Under the pieces are notes generated by a model, which had not been told where the DNA came from, did no database searches, and worked only from the letters and a program-made list of their open reading frames with translations. Shown piece after piece: positions 1 to 9,271 of a stretch of 64,000 nucleotides of DNA. Origin of the DNA: Rhynchopus euleeides. Its lineage: Eukaryota > Euglenozoa > Diplonemea > Diplonemida > Diplonemidae. The DNA lies in contig OY723282.1 in NCBI GenBank assembly GCA_963210315.1, positions 496,001-560,000 of the forward strand, in the 5' to 3' direction. Numbering within the stretch: the first letter of the stretch is position 1; each line of letters starts with the position of its first letter. The position numbers and the translations under genes are program-made.

Positions 1-144
1 CCTGAGGTGCCCGGAATGGTGGAAAAGTGGGGTTCGATGGGTTTCCGGACCGATCTGGGGGGGTTTGGAGGGTTTACGGGGGCTTTGGGGCCTCTGCGCC
101 GGTTTTTTGAAAAATCGTGTTTGTCACCCCCATTTGACCCCCCC
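1..144 (+). mobile_element. Right arm of a truncated foldback (TIR) element
   Basis: Positions 1-144 match, almost base for base, the right terminal inverted repeat of the complete foldback element (12231-12370). The match includes the terminal CATTTGACCCCCCC followed by TA. The rest of this copy lies left of the window. It ends about 30 bp from the stop codon of the downstream SUMO protease gene. No protein is encoded; the open frame here is non-coding repeat. Confidence 0.9.
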
Positions 145-173
145 TACCCCCCCCCCCCACACCCCTCCGTCCA

Positions 174-1121
174 TCACGGCGCTGCAACAACCCTGCCTGC
201 TCGGAGCTGCAGTGCCATGCGCGACCTAATGTAAGGCATGTCAGTGCAGTTAAACACTAGAGGCCTCCTTGCCGCAGCGCAGTCCGCCGTGGCGCAGACA
301 AACGCCCCGCAGTCGTAGCTGTTGCCCTGCTGGGGGGTGTCGCTGCCGTGCGACCTGCACTTCAGAGCAGGCGGGTCTCCGCCGCCCTCTGCACCTCCCT
401 GCTGGTTGCGCCACTCCTCTGCAACCCAGCTTGCGAGCAGCTCAGGGATGTCGGTGCTGGAGGATCCGTTTGAGTCGTAGTAGTCCACAGCACCACCTGC
501 GAGATCCACCACTGCCAGACGCCAGTGCCTCCCGAGGTTCACAGGCACCAGAACCATGTCGAAGCTGAACAGATCGACCCGCCGTGTCCACCTCCGGACT
601 GCAGAGAAGTCCGACTTGCATGCCTGCAGCTTTGCGAAGAAGTGTGTCCCCACAGAGTGGCACCGCGGCAGGGAGGGTGCTGCGGTGCTACGCTCCACAA
701 CCATCTGCAGGTAGGTGTCGATCACAGCGTCGTTGAGCCAGCTCTTCCCGCTGAGCGTGCGGAAGTCCGCCTTGCTGAGGCGCAGCCCCGCGACAGGGAG
801 GTCGCGGTCGTCCTCCCTGCTGCCGCTGTCCCACCCGAGGGAGGCGAGCAGCGCGGTGTCTGCGGGTGTCAGGGGCTGGCTCTCCTTCCGCAGGGCCCAG
901 GGCATGGCCTGGTCGGCGGTGTAGGCGGCGTGGGTAGCGCGTGCGAGGGACTCGTGGAGGGGCGGCATGCGGCGCTGCACGGCTTCGCGGATGCAGGCCG
1001 CGAAGAGGTCGTCGCAGAGGCGGCGGGAGAGGGCCTGGACCTTCACCACGCGCGAGACCTCCGATGCCACGGCCTCGTAGAAAAAGCCATCGAGTGCTGC
1101 ATCTTGCGCACTCCGTTTCAT
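174..1121 (-). CDS. Ulp1/SENP-type SUMO protease (C48 family)
   Basis: A 315-residue cysteine protease predicted to process SUMO precursors or remove SUMO (or a related modifier) from proteins. The C-terminal half carries the family signatures: SWLNDAVID (about 127-135), catalytic His199 in GRHW, Asp216 in YYDSNG, the Gln264/265 oxyanion region and Cys271 in SYDCGAFVC. All four catalytic positions are present, so it should be active. The N-terminal 100 residues are a poorly conserved helical extension; the protein is short for a Ulp1. ATG at 1121 is the first in-frame ATG. The sense strand upstream has a pure C tract (about 1212-1230 on the plus strand), then a CAG about 40 nt before the ATG, which could be a trans-splice acceptor. 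The stop lies about 30 bp from a foldback insertion. Confidence 0.88.
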   Translation of the reverse strand: MKRSAQDAALDGFFYEAVASEVSRVVKVQALSRRLCDDLFAACIREAVQRRMPPLHESLARATHAAYTADQAMPWALRKESQPLTPADTALLASLGWDSGSREDDRDLPVAGLRLSKADFRTLSGKSWLNDAVIDTYLQMVVERSTAAPSLPRCHSVGTHFFAKLQACKSDFSAVRRWTRRVDLFSFDMVLVPVNLGRHWRLAVVDLAGGAVDYYDSNGSSSTDIPELLASWVAEEWRNQQGGAEGGGDPPALKCRSHGSDTPQQGNSYDCGAFVCATADCAAARRPLVFNCTDMPYIRSRMALQLRAGRVVAAP

Positions 1122-2060
1122 GGCATCGAGTGGGAGAGCAGGGGGTGTCCGTCAGGCGCTGCCCTGTGGTTTGATGGTGGTGGTGGAGGCGTGGTGGGTT
1201 AGTTAAGGTGGAGGGGGGGGGGGGGGGGGGTGTCACTGGTGCAAATTTAAACTTGCAGAACATCACGGCACAGCAGGGTGTTGTTTGGGGGGGGGGGGGG
1301 GGGGTTTGATTGTCGAGAGTGGAAAAAACAAGTCGCCCAGCACCTTCTTGCGATGTTAGTCCTTGTTGTAGTCAGATTATGCTGGACAAGGCGGGGTTGT
1401 TTGGGGGTGGGGGAGGTGGAGGGGGTTCTTGCATATCTGACGAGTGCCCACCCGAGGGCTTCATCTCGTTCATTCGTTCATCTGCACGACGCACAGGCTT
1501 TCCACACTGGCGTGTGTGCATCTTCGGAATATCCGTCCACCCCCTCCCTCCCTCCCCTTCTCGCCTGGAACAACGAGAGCGCAACACCACTCTGTGAGAT
1601 GGAACCCCCTACACACACACAAACACCTTTGAGTGGGCAATGATCCGCGCAGGGTCTCCCCTACATAACACGTGGCCACCACGTGTGTGCACACGCAAAA
1701 CACCCCCCCCCCCCATCCCCCACCCCCCCTGTTCTACACAGCAGCACCACCATTCCACAGCATGCAAACCCCACACGATGGCCCTGATGCTGGCCACATC
1801 ACTGTGCTGGGCAAAACGCCCAGGCAGGGCAATATATCAAGTGATCCCGCTCACTGGGGCTAGGGTGGTGATTTCCTTTTCTATAACTTCTACTGGGATG
1901 GGGTGTGGGGGGGGGGCGAGGGAGGGACGAAAAATAGGCGAAAAATAGGTACTTCGTGTTGCATGCACTCTTGGGAGCTTTCTGCGAAAACTTTTTCTGC
2001 AAATCGCAACAAAACTGCGTGGAGTGGGGGGGTGGGGGATGATTTTGTTACCCCCCTCAC
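1122..2060. other. Intergenic spacer with G tracts and dispersed repeat C
   Basis: No gene seen. The spacer holds two long G tracts (about 1212-1230 and 1289-1302). Directly after the second tract is one copy of a dispersed sequence (about 1303-1390) that recurs after G tracts at about 3928-3995 and 11059-11160. CA- and C-rich low-complexity DNA fills most of the rest. Confidence 0.6.
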
Positions 2061-3662
2061 TCAACCGACCCCACCATTGCCATCACACTTGCGGTACAGG
2101 AACAGCGACCTCCGCCGGAATTCCCGAGGCTCCTTTGGCTCCGTCGCAGCAGACACACCACTTTCCTGCTGCTGCTGGGCACCCCCCTCCACACCACCAC
2201 CACCACCCTCAGGCAACGGGATCACCTCCACTAGCGAGAACCCGATCCGGCATAGGTAGGGGTGGAAGTCGTTGGGTGTCATGGCCAGTTTGATGTTGCG
2301 TTTCCGGAATTCCTCCTTTGAAATCCGTGCAATGGCCTTGCGGTAGGACTTCCAGGTCTGGGGCTCAAATATGAAATGCCCCCCGGGGCGCAGCAGGGAG
2401 TGGATCCGCAGGAAGGCAGCCTTCAGCCCGTCATCCCCGTAGTTCAGGTGGACCCACTTTGCAACGGACAGCAGCGATACCACATCGAAGCGGCAGGACT
2501 CCCCACGCCTGTGCGCCGGGGCCTCCGGGGCGCTGCCGTGGGACCGCGACTTCCACCTCTGCTGCTGCTGCTGCTGGTTCGGATCCCCCTCCTGCAGCCC
2601 CGCCTCTGTCTCCGCCTCCGCCCCATCCCCGCGCCACCCGCACCCCGCGCAGCTCCCCTCCCCGGCACACGGGATGGCCTCAGCTGCATTCACAATGTTC
2701 ACCGTGCGGAACACCGTGGCGGCAGCAGCCATCACCGCACCACCCCCCGACGCCGCCACAGCACCCACCGGGCTGCTGGCGCAGCCGGCAGGCGCAGCCC
2801 CGCAGGACATGGGGAAGAAGCCCGGCGTGGATGCGGCAGCGGCTCCGCCGGGCAGCTCAGAGAGGATGCGCTGGGCGCAGAGCCGAACCGCGTCGCAGGG
2901 GGCGGGTGGGGCAGAGCCGGAACCCGCATGGCGCGCGCGCTTCCTCGCGGGGGGCTGGGGCTGGTGATCCTGCTGCTGCTTCAGCATCTGGTTTCCACGC
3001 GCGACCAGCCTGTTGTCGATGTCAATCCCGACAAGGCGCGTCGCGCCTGCAACCTCCGCCAAAACCCTCGAGAGCTGCCCGGTATTGCACCCTATGTCCA
3101 GCCACCTCGGCGATCCAAAGAGGTGCGACTTCGACGCGATGCACGCCACCCTATGGTCTGCCACCAACGCCCTCCTTGTATAATACGCGTCATAATTCCC
3201 ATAGATATACTCCGCGTCCCTCCTGGGTGCCGCCTGCATCCTCCGCTTCCCCTCCTTCTGCGCAGGGGTCACGCCCTTCGCCACCAGCCTGGCCCGCCTC
3301 TGCGCAGCTGCCGCGGCATTCGCAGCGGCGGTCTCTGCGGGAGGGCCGTGCTGCGCCACCCCTTCCGACCCATCTGACTCACCGCCTGCCCTGCCGTCAA
3401 CATCGCTTCCCGTTGGGGCGGGGTCGGAGGGGGTGGCGGTGGTGGCTGCGGCAGTGCCACCCCCAGTGCCAGGGGAGGAGAACTCGTTCTCCTTCCCGAC
3501 AGGCTTGTCGGCAAGGCCAGGTGATGCAGAGAGATGAACGGGGAGGCGCTGTGCCTCCGCCTCCACCTCCGCCACCGGTGTCGGTGGTGGTGGTGATGGT
3601 TCCAGCGCCTGTGTGGTGGCGGAGGCGGAAGGTTCGGGCGGTGTCGTGGTTTCCCCAGGCAT
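2061..3662 (-). CDS. Bin3/MePCE-type RNA 5'-methylphosphate capping methyltransferase
   Basis: A 533-residue SAM-dependent methyltransferase of the Bin3 family, which methylates the gamma-phosphate of small RNAs (7SK in animals, U6 in fission yeast). Seen here: an entry motif YIYGNYDAYY (about 155), SAM-binding DIGCNTGQLSRVL (about 190) and GIDIDNRLV (about 215). After a long low-complexity insert come the Bin3 hallmark LSVAKWVHLNYGDDGL (about 395) and FEPQTWKSYRKA (about 430), then a closing RRSLFLYRK. The insert splits the fold between the SAM motif and the Bin3 box. The N-terminal 140 residues are Pro/Ala-rich and probably disordered. I chose ATG 3662; another in-frame ATG at 3791 is possible. 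In euglenozoans the target could be U6 or the SL RNA (inference). Confidence 0.87.
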   Translation of the reverse strand: MPGETTTPPEPSASATTQALEPSPPPPTPVAEVEAEAQRLPVHLSASPGLADKPVGKENEFSSPGTGGGTAAATTATPSDPAPTGSDVDGRAGGESDGSEGVAQHGPPAETAAANAAAAAQRRARLVAKGVTPAQKEGKRRMQAAPRRDAEYIYGNYDAYYTRRALVADHRVACIASKSHLFGSPRWLDIGCNTGQLSRVLAEVAGATRLVGIDIDNRLVARGNQMLKQQQDHQPQPPARKRARHAGSGSAPPAPCDAVRLCAQRILSELPGGAAAASTPGFFPMSCGAAPAGCASSPVGAVAASGGGAVMAAAATVFRTVNIVNAAEAIPCAGEGSCAGCGWRGDGAEAETEAGLQEGDPNQQQQQQRWKSRSHGSAPEAPAHRRGESCRFDVVSLLSVAKWVHLNYGDDGLKAAFLRIHSLLRPGGHFIFEPQTWKSYRKAIARISKEEFRKRNIKLAMTPNDFHPYLCRIGFSLVEVIPLPEGGGGGVEGGAQQQQESGVSAATEPKEPREFRRRSLFLYRKCDGNGGVG

Positions 3663-4706
3663 CGTGGGGGAGTGTGGTCGGGATATGTGTATATCAGCAG
3701 CGGCGGCAGAGCATGTGCCGGAGGGCAGGGGGGGGTGGGAGAGGGTGCGCGAAGGCACAGGAGTGTGGCTGTGTGTGGGAGAGGCCCCCACGGGGTGTGG
3801 GGGGGGGGGGGGGGGGGGGGCTGCACCGGGTTGCTCCTGTGGGGTTGCTGGTGGTGTGGTGTGGGAATTTGCTATTGCTCCGATTCACTGAATTGGCAGA
3901 GAGGTGGGAGAGGGGGGGGGGGGGGGGGCTTGAGCGTCAAGAGTGAATGGAAAAGTAAGCCTCCCCGCACCTTCTTGCAATGTTCGTCCTTTGGTGAAGA
4001 GGTGGGAGAGGAGGAGAGAGGTGGCCGCGGGATCTGAACTAGCTTTACGTGCGTCGGGGTTTGGGGCCCGCCCAACTTCCAGATTGGTGACGCTGCGACG
4101 TTGCACTCTCTGCACTATCCCCGCGGGAAAACTGTTTGGACTATCACAGGGGGGGTTAGGGGTATGGAGGAAGGGGGGGCCACGGCTGCCAAACACAACT
4201 GGGTCAAATATTCGTCAATTTCGAGGATAGAGCGAAACTGGGGTGGGTGTCTGTTTTCATTGCACGGCCCCGAGGGAATTCCAGACTACCTCCGCGGTGT
4301 ACAGCAAGGGCTGTGGATTTCTCGATCCCACACGCCGCTAACTGCCTTGGGCTAGACAACCGCTTTCAGCTGCTGGTGGTGGATTGGGATGCACCGGTTG
4401 CACGTGATAATACCACTGTTGTGTTCGCAGTGCTCAAACCCTGTCGCAAAGAAGCTGGACGTTTGAACCCCCTCTGGAGAGTGATGCTCGTGTGCCGAGC
4501 AAATTCGGAAACCTTGTAGCCGTGGCGTATCTCAGCATCTCCATGCTAAGGCGCCCCTGCCTTCTTTTTTCACGCCCTCACCGTCATCCCCCCCCCCCCC
4601 CCCAGCAAAACACGTTCCGAAAAAGGTAATGAGGTTGCAAGATCCGCAAGAAGGCACAGGAAAGGTTGCGTGCGTGGCATCTGCCAACGCAGAAAAGTTG
4701 GAAAAA
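3663..4706. other. Intergenic spacer with G tracts and repeat C
   Basis: No gene seen. Contains G tracts near 3799-3820 and 3912-3928, a copy of dispersed repeat C (about 3928-3995) and a C tract near 4591-4604. The stretch 4020-4560 has mixed composition, with only short open frames and no recognisable protein. Confidence 0.6.
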
Positions 4707-6068
4707 CAAACCCAAGCGATCAGCGAGTAGCGAGGCTCGCAACGAGGGGTGGCAGGGCAGGCCTCCTGGGGTGCAGGAGTGGGGGGCAGCGCAATGGCGA
4801 GCTATTCCCCGTCCCCCTGTTCCTCCTCGGGCCTCACGTCGCACACAGCCTGCACGCTGGCAGACCCTCTGCCGGGTGTGAAGACCCACCTCCCGCAGCG
4901 GCTGAATGCAATGCCGTCCCCTTGTGAGGGCACTGTCCCCAAGGTCTCCAAGGTGCTGAGGCGGAGCAGGCGGGAGTGGTCCAAAGAGGACACCGCCACA
5001 ACGTCGTTCCGACCCGACACGGCGACCAAGTAGGCGCCGACGTCAAGTTCGACGGTGCGCAGGCAGCTGAGGGAGGCTGTGCACCACACCTTCACAGTCC
5101 TACTTTCAGAGCAGGTGACCAAGAGCTGTTCGTCTTCGGTCAAGGCGATGTGGTACACCGATGACGCGTGGTCATCCAGAGTGTCGGTGTGGGTGAGGGT
5201 GTTGAGGTCATACACGCGGATGGTGCCGTCGCCTGACCCGGTGAAGATCCTCGTGGTTGAAGCTGAAATACCGAGCACAGCATCGCTGTGCCCATCATCA
5301 AGCACCGTGGCGTTCGGCGGATCTTCCATATCCCAGACACGCACTCTTCCACTCGCATTTCCCGACACGAAACGTCCGCAGTGTGTCCACGCTGCGCCCC
5401 AGACCTCGCCGTCTTCATCCAGATCCCATGCCTGTTCCCAGGTTGCTGTCCGCCACACGCAGCTGTTGCCATCCCTTGAGCATGTTGCCAGCCATGTCCC
5501 GCACAACGAGAATACAGACCACATTATGTCAGAACTTCCATGCTTGAACTCAGCCACCGTCTTCGCAGTTCTGGTGTCAAAGACGGAGATATTCCCGGAC
5601 TCGTCGCCCACTGCACACAGCGTGCCACACCTCGAAAGTGCGATGCACTGTGACTCGCTGTCGCTCTGGGTAGGGTGAGTAGGGTAGACATGCGGTGCCA
5701 TGACTTCAGGCCAGCGCTGGACCAGCTGCACACCATCCCCGTCCTCCAGACCCGTGTTGGCAACGCGCTCTTCATCGTCCAGCTCCTCTTCACACCCTTC
5801 GATGCGGACCGCCAGCCCTGCAGCCTCCCGGTCTGCTTTGACGGAACCTGCGAACATCTCCTCTAAGGCATCTATTTTCAGGCCGAGCACAGTCCCGCCA
5901 TCCGAAACACCGATGACACAGCTGCGCCCGCTGTCGACATGCCGCACTGTCACATCCATTTGGCCCCGCTCCCGCGACCGCACGATGCACCTGCACAGGC
6001 TGTTGGGTGCGAGCACTCGACACTGCTGCCAAAGCCAAAAGGGGAGGGTGGACAAAACAAAGCCAAAG
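4707..6068 (-). repeat. Segmental duplication, copy A (WD40 gene unit)
   Basis: About 1.36 kb that reappears at 9272-10617 with roughly 90 percent or better identity by eye. The unit includes the whole WD40 gene, about 95 bp beyond its stop and about 110 bp before its start codon. The similarity ends abruptly at both sides (near CAAACCCAAGCGA on the left and ACAAAGCCAAAG on the right). This suggests a discrete dispersed duplication, with a different gene now between the copies. Confidence 0.9.
4802..5959 (-). CDS. WD40 repeat protein with ubiquitin-like N-terminus, copy A
   Basis: A 385-residue protein. Residues 1-80 read like a ubiquitin-fold domain (strand, helix, L-D-D-x-x-R, then G-L-x-D-G-D-x-V-x-L-V). 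About seven WD40 blades follow, with repeating SxCGT turns and VWD/VYD/VWR ends (for example GRVRVWD, GTIRVYD, RTVKVWC), and a short acidic tail. A beta-propeller scaffold is expected; the partner is unknown. ATG 5959 is chosen because it is conserved in the duplicate and opens the ubiquitin-like strand; the open frame continues upstream to 6154 but that part is not shared beyond the duplication edge. Compared with copy B it has a few extra residues (TQSDSESQ in place of TNNTAR) and scattered substitutions. No frame breaks. Confidence 0.82.
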   Translation of the reverse strand: MDVTVRHVDSGRSCVIGVSDGGTVLGLKIDALEEMFAGSVKADREAAGLAVRIEGCEEELDDEERVANTGLEDGDGVQLVQRWPEVMAPHVYPTHPTQSDSESQCIALSRCGTLCAVGDESGNISVFDTRTAKTVAEFKHGSSDIMWSVFSLCGTWLATCSRDGNSCVWRTATWEQAWDLDEDGEVWGAAWTHCGRFVSGNASGRVRVWDMEDPPNATVLDDGHSDAVLGISASTTRIFTGSGDGTIRVYDLNTLTHTDTLDDHASSVYHIALTEDEQLLVTCSESRTVKVWCTASLSCLRTVELDVGAYLVAVSGRNDVVAVSSLDHSRLLRLSTLETLGTVPSQGDGIAFSRCGRWVFTPGRGSASVQAVCDVRPEEEQGDGE

Positions 6069-6847
6069 GGCTGGGCGGAGGCGGGTGTGGAGGGGATGTG
6101 GCACCCTTTGGTGGCACCCCAAGAGCGGGAGACATGCCACCTCCCATACCCCACCCCCCCACCCCACCCAGCGGGGCGGGGTCTAACTAGGACCTCCCGG
6201 GTTACCTACTCGTTACGTGGGATAGAAGGAGAGAAAGACGGCAGGGGGCCCTTTTCGCACTGAAGTGCAGAAAGGCGATGTACCTGCCCTCACAACAGAA
6301 GGTGCAGCAGAGAGGCGCACTGGCACAGCTTGCCGCACAGAGTCATATTCTGATGCCGTCCGACAGGCGGTCAAACGTGCTGCGACACCCCCATCAGGAG
6401 TATTGCCCGGTTGCACAAACAAAACACATTGGGGGCCTTCGCTCAGAAATGCAGAGAAGTGAGAAATGGTGAACCGCCTCACAAAACTGGCTGCAAAGTG
6501 ACACAGTTTGACACACAGTGGCACAGAGCGAAGGGCCCCCATTGCGCACCGCCGGCTCCTTTTTTGCTTGCATTGCACCCACCCACCAGACACAGGGCGG
6601 CTGGGCCAGAAAGTCGCGCACCTCCTCACAGTTGCAGGCGATGGGGTCGGAAGACCGAGCCACCCCACAGCCTTAGAGGGCAGCAGAGCCTTAGCAGAGC
6701 TTTAGCAGAGGCAGAACAGCAACCCACCCCCCTTCAGGCACAGCGGTGCACCCATCCCCGACTGGTTGGAATGCAGAGACCCGGGTCGGCCAAAAAAAAC
6801 CCCTCACAAAAAACCCCCACCCCCCCCCCCCTTCACCTCTGTGTAAA
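6069..6847. other. Intergenic spacer with a small palindromic repeat
   Basis: No gene seen. At 6427-6545 a roughly 120 bp segment begins with CATTGGGGGCCTTCGCTCAG and ends with its near inverted complement (CAGAGCGAAGGGCCCCCATTG). The right half carries a motif dispersed elsewhere in the window (GTGACACAGTTTGACACA then AGCGAAGGCCCCCA). A C tract lies at about 6820-6833. Confidence 0.55.
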
Positions 6848-8608
6848 TCAACCTGTCTGGGGCGGCTCCGCCGCCCTGACCTCTGCATCGGCAGTGCCCC
6901 CGCCTCCACCCTCTCCCTCCCCTTCTCCGCTGAGGGCACCACCTGCGCCTTCCGGCTGGCAGCCTGCATCACCCACCGCGTCAGACACATCGGAGGACTC
7001 GGGGGCAGCACCAGCCTCGCTGTTGCCTGCACCGCCAGCGCCCCCAGGCGCCGCCTGTCCCCCAGCCTCTGGGGCTGCTGGAGGAGGGGGCGATTCGGCG
7101 GGCGATTCAGCAGCATCTTTTGGCAGCCCCTCCTCTGGCGGGCCGGCGCCTGCCTGGGGGCCCGCAGAACTCCCCGCCTGGTCGGCGGGAGTGCCGCAAC
7201 CCTCATCCGCCGCTCCGCAGCTGTCCCCGCCGGCAGGCGGGTCCTCGGAGGGGGTGGGGGTGGGGGTGGGGGTAGGGGGTGTATTGTCATCTTGCTGCGC
7301 CTCATCCTCAGCAGCGCTGCCACCGCCGCCGTCGTCGTCGTCATCGCTGCTCTCGCCGTCGCCCATCGGAGCGTCGTCGTGGTGTGACGTGTGGGATTCT
7401 TGGAAGGCAACCTTCCTCGCCTCGGGGGGGTCGCCCGGAGCCCTGGGGCCCCCTTTCTTGAGTGCGGACTTCAGCACGCAGGACTCCGCCTTGGCGGAGG
7501 GGGAGCCTATGTCCTGCCACAGCTTCACGCGCCGCGCGAAGTCCGGGAGGAGCTGGAAGATGCACCTCTCGAATGAAAAGGGCTCGCCGCCGACGCCGCC
7601 CCCTCCGACAAAATCGGCAACATTTGACAGGCACACCACGCCGCTCCGCCACAGCGCACGGATGAAATCCTCCTCCGGGTTTGAAACAGACTGCTGCGGT
7701 TGGGAGAGATGCGTTGCACCCCCATTCGCGGATTGCTCCTTCCTCCTCCCCCCGGGCACGGCGGGGTCGTCGCCCCCCCCTGCAGCGCCTTGCGGCCTCT
7801 GTGCCCCGCGGAGCATCGTAGAAGATGCAGCGTAGTTGTTGTAGCGTGTGGCCTGCTGCCGTGCCTTGACCCTCTCTGATAGGAGGGTCAGCTCTGAGTC
7901 TGTCATCTGCGGCGCGCCAGGGGAGAGCATGAGCCAGGCGTCGACCGCCTTGACAAAACTCTTCCAGGTGACGTCCACAGCCTCGCCGTACTGCAGCTGC
8001 CACAGCCGGAGGAACGGCGCATTGCCCTGCAGGTAGAAGGAGGGGGGTTTCGCCTCGTTTGCCAGCGCGCAGAGGAGCTTCTTGAGGTGCGGGGTGTGCA
8101 CGCCATGCACCTTGTCTTTGTATGCCCCGTCTTTATAGAGGAGGAACAGAGGCTTCGATCGTTCCGCCTGCTCCTCCAGCCACCGCGTGTAGAAGGCGGG
8201 CTGTACCGACTCGTGGAGTGTGGGTGCGGCGGTGGTGTCGGCGCCGTCGCTGTGCTGTGCGGTGGGTGTGTCGTGGTCGGCCTCGGAGGATGTGTCGGAG
8301 GTGTCTGAGGAGTGGGGCGAGCCGGTTCCGGCATCCCCGGTGTCGTGCTGCTTCGGGTGGGTTGTGGGGGAGGAGAGGATGTTGCCGGCGTTGGCCTGGA
8401 TGAGCACCACTGTTGTGGATTCATGGGTCTCGCCGCACCGCACGGCGTCGTCAAGCACCGAGGGCATCACCCTGCAGGGGCCAAAGGCGCCTGCGAAGAC
8501 ATCGACAACAGTCACGACGACGCCGTTTGTCCGGGTCTCGCACAGCGCCCTCTGCAGCTCGGCATGTGTGTTGTGAACATGCACCGCGATGCGGGTGCGG
8601 TTCACCAT
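6848..8608 (-). CDS. Thioredoxin-fold protein with long acidic/Pro-rich tail
   Basis: A 586-residue protein. Residues about 1-150 form a thioredoxin-like domain: VNRTRIAVHVHN, then VVVTVVDVFAGAFGPCRVMPSVL, and later KPLFLLYKDG. The active site is FGPC rather than CGPC, so only the resolving-side Cys remains and disulfide reductase activity is doubtful. The layout resembles axonemal thioredoxin/TXNDC proteins, but there is no NDK domain. An acidic Ser/Thr/His insert interrupts the fold, a middle region has no family I recognise, and the last 200 residues are Gly/Pro/Glu-rich. ATG 8608 is chosen because it opens the domain and lies 13 nt after a CAG acceptor-like site; the frame runs open further upstream without an ATG that fits. 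It lies between the two WD40 copies. Confidence 0.68.
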   Translation of the reverse strand: MVNRTRIAVHVHNTHAELQRALCETRTNGVVVTVVDVFAGAFGPCRVMPSVLDDAVRCGETHESTTVVLIQANAGNILSSPTTHPKQHDTGDAGTGSPHSSDTSDTSSEADHDTPTAQHSDGADTTAAPTLHESVQPAFYTRWLEEQAERSKPLFLLYKDGAYKDKVHGVHTPHLKKLLCALANEAKPPSFYLQGNAPFLRLWQLQYGEAVDVTWKSFVKAVDAWLMLSPGAPQMTDSELTLLSERVKARQQATRYNNYAASSTMLRGAQRPQGAAGGGDDPAVPGGRRKEQSANGGATHLSQPQQSVSNPEEDFIRALWRSGVVCLSNVADFVGGGGVGGEPFSFERCIFQLLPDFARRVKLWQDIGSPSAKAESCVLKSALKKGGPRAPGDPPEARKVAFQESHTSHHDDAPMGDGESSDDDDDGGGGSAAEDEAQQDDNTPPTPTPTPTPSEDPPAGGDSCGAADEGCGTPADQAGSSAGPQAGAGPPEEGLPKDAAESPAESPPPPAAPEAGGQAAPGGAGGAGNSEAGAAPESSDVSDAVGDAGCQPEGAGGALSGEGEGEGGGGGTADAEVRAAEPPQTG

Positions 8609-9271
8609 CCCACCCAACACCTGCAGGTAATCAGCAGGTGTGTGGCGGGCTGGGGAGGGGTTGCAGGCTGGAGTCGAGACAATCAAGGTGCAGAAGAGAG
8701 AGAGGGAGGGGGGGTGGGTGAGACGGTCTTCGTTCGGTGCCGAAAAATGGTGCACTTTCTTCAATCTAGGGATGGTGGTTTCCCCCCCTCCTATTGATTG
8801 AAGCTGTCGGCATGGTTTTCGGGATCGAAACGTCAGATCCTTTTTATGCCGCAAACCCATTGATAGCGAAGACCTCGTGAGAGTCAAACCACCCAACACT
8901 TCACTCTTCACTCTCTGCGGGCAGTGCAGTGTATCGGGGTCTGGTGCGTGTGAGGAGAAGGGGGTCGCTCAGGGGGCTGCAGGAATCTGCTGTGCAACAA
9001 CTGATGGGTGAGGAGGGGGGTGTAGCTGCAGGAGGCACAGCACTGTCAATCTGTCCTGGGGGGCGGCCTGTGAGGAAACCGCCACCGGGATGGCCTCCAG
9101 CCAGCTGCAAAAAGGATGGTTAGTATTTCCCAGAGTCTCTTCCGGCATTGCTCTTACCGGGCAGATGCGCAAAGCAAGCGCAATGTAACACTTTCCCCAC
9201 ATGCCACCCACCACGGAGTGGGGGTGAAGAGGGGGCAGTGAAGGTTGTGCGAAATCTGCTGAAGCCGCAAT
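8609..9271. other. Intergenic spacer
   Basis: No gene seen. The first 120 bases are the pyrimidine-rich (sense strand) leader of the thioredoxin-fold gene. The remainder is unremarkable mixed sequence that runs up to the sharp edge of duplication copy B at about 9272. Confidence 0.5.

Noticed and set aside
2459..3946. 495-codon open frame on the plus strand
   Set aside because: Antisense to the MePCE gene; Arg/Pro/Ser-rich shadow without motifs.
6411..7835. 474-codon open frame on the plus strand
   Set aside because: Antisense to the acidic Pro/Gly-rich tail of the thioredoxin-fold gene; Ser/Pro/Ala-only protein.
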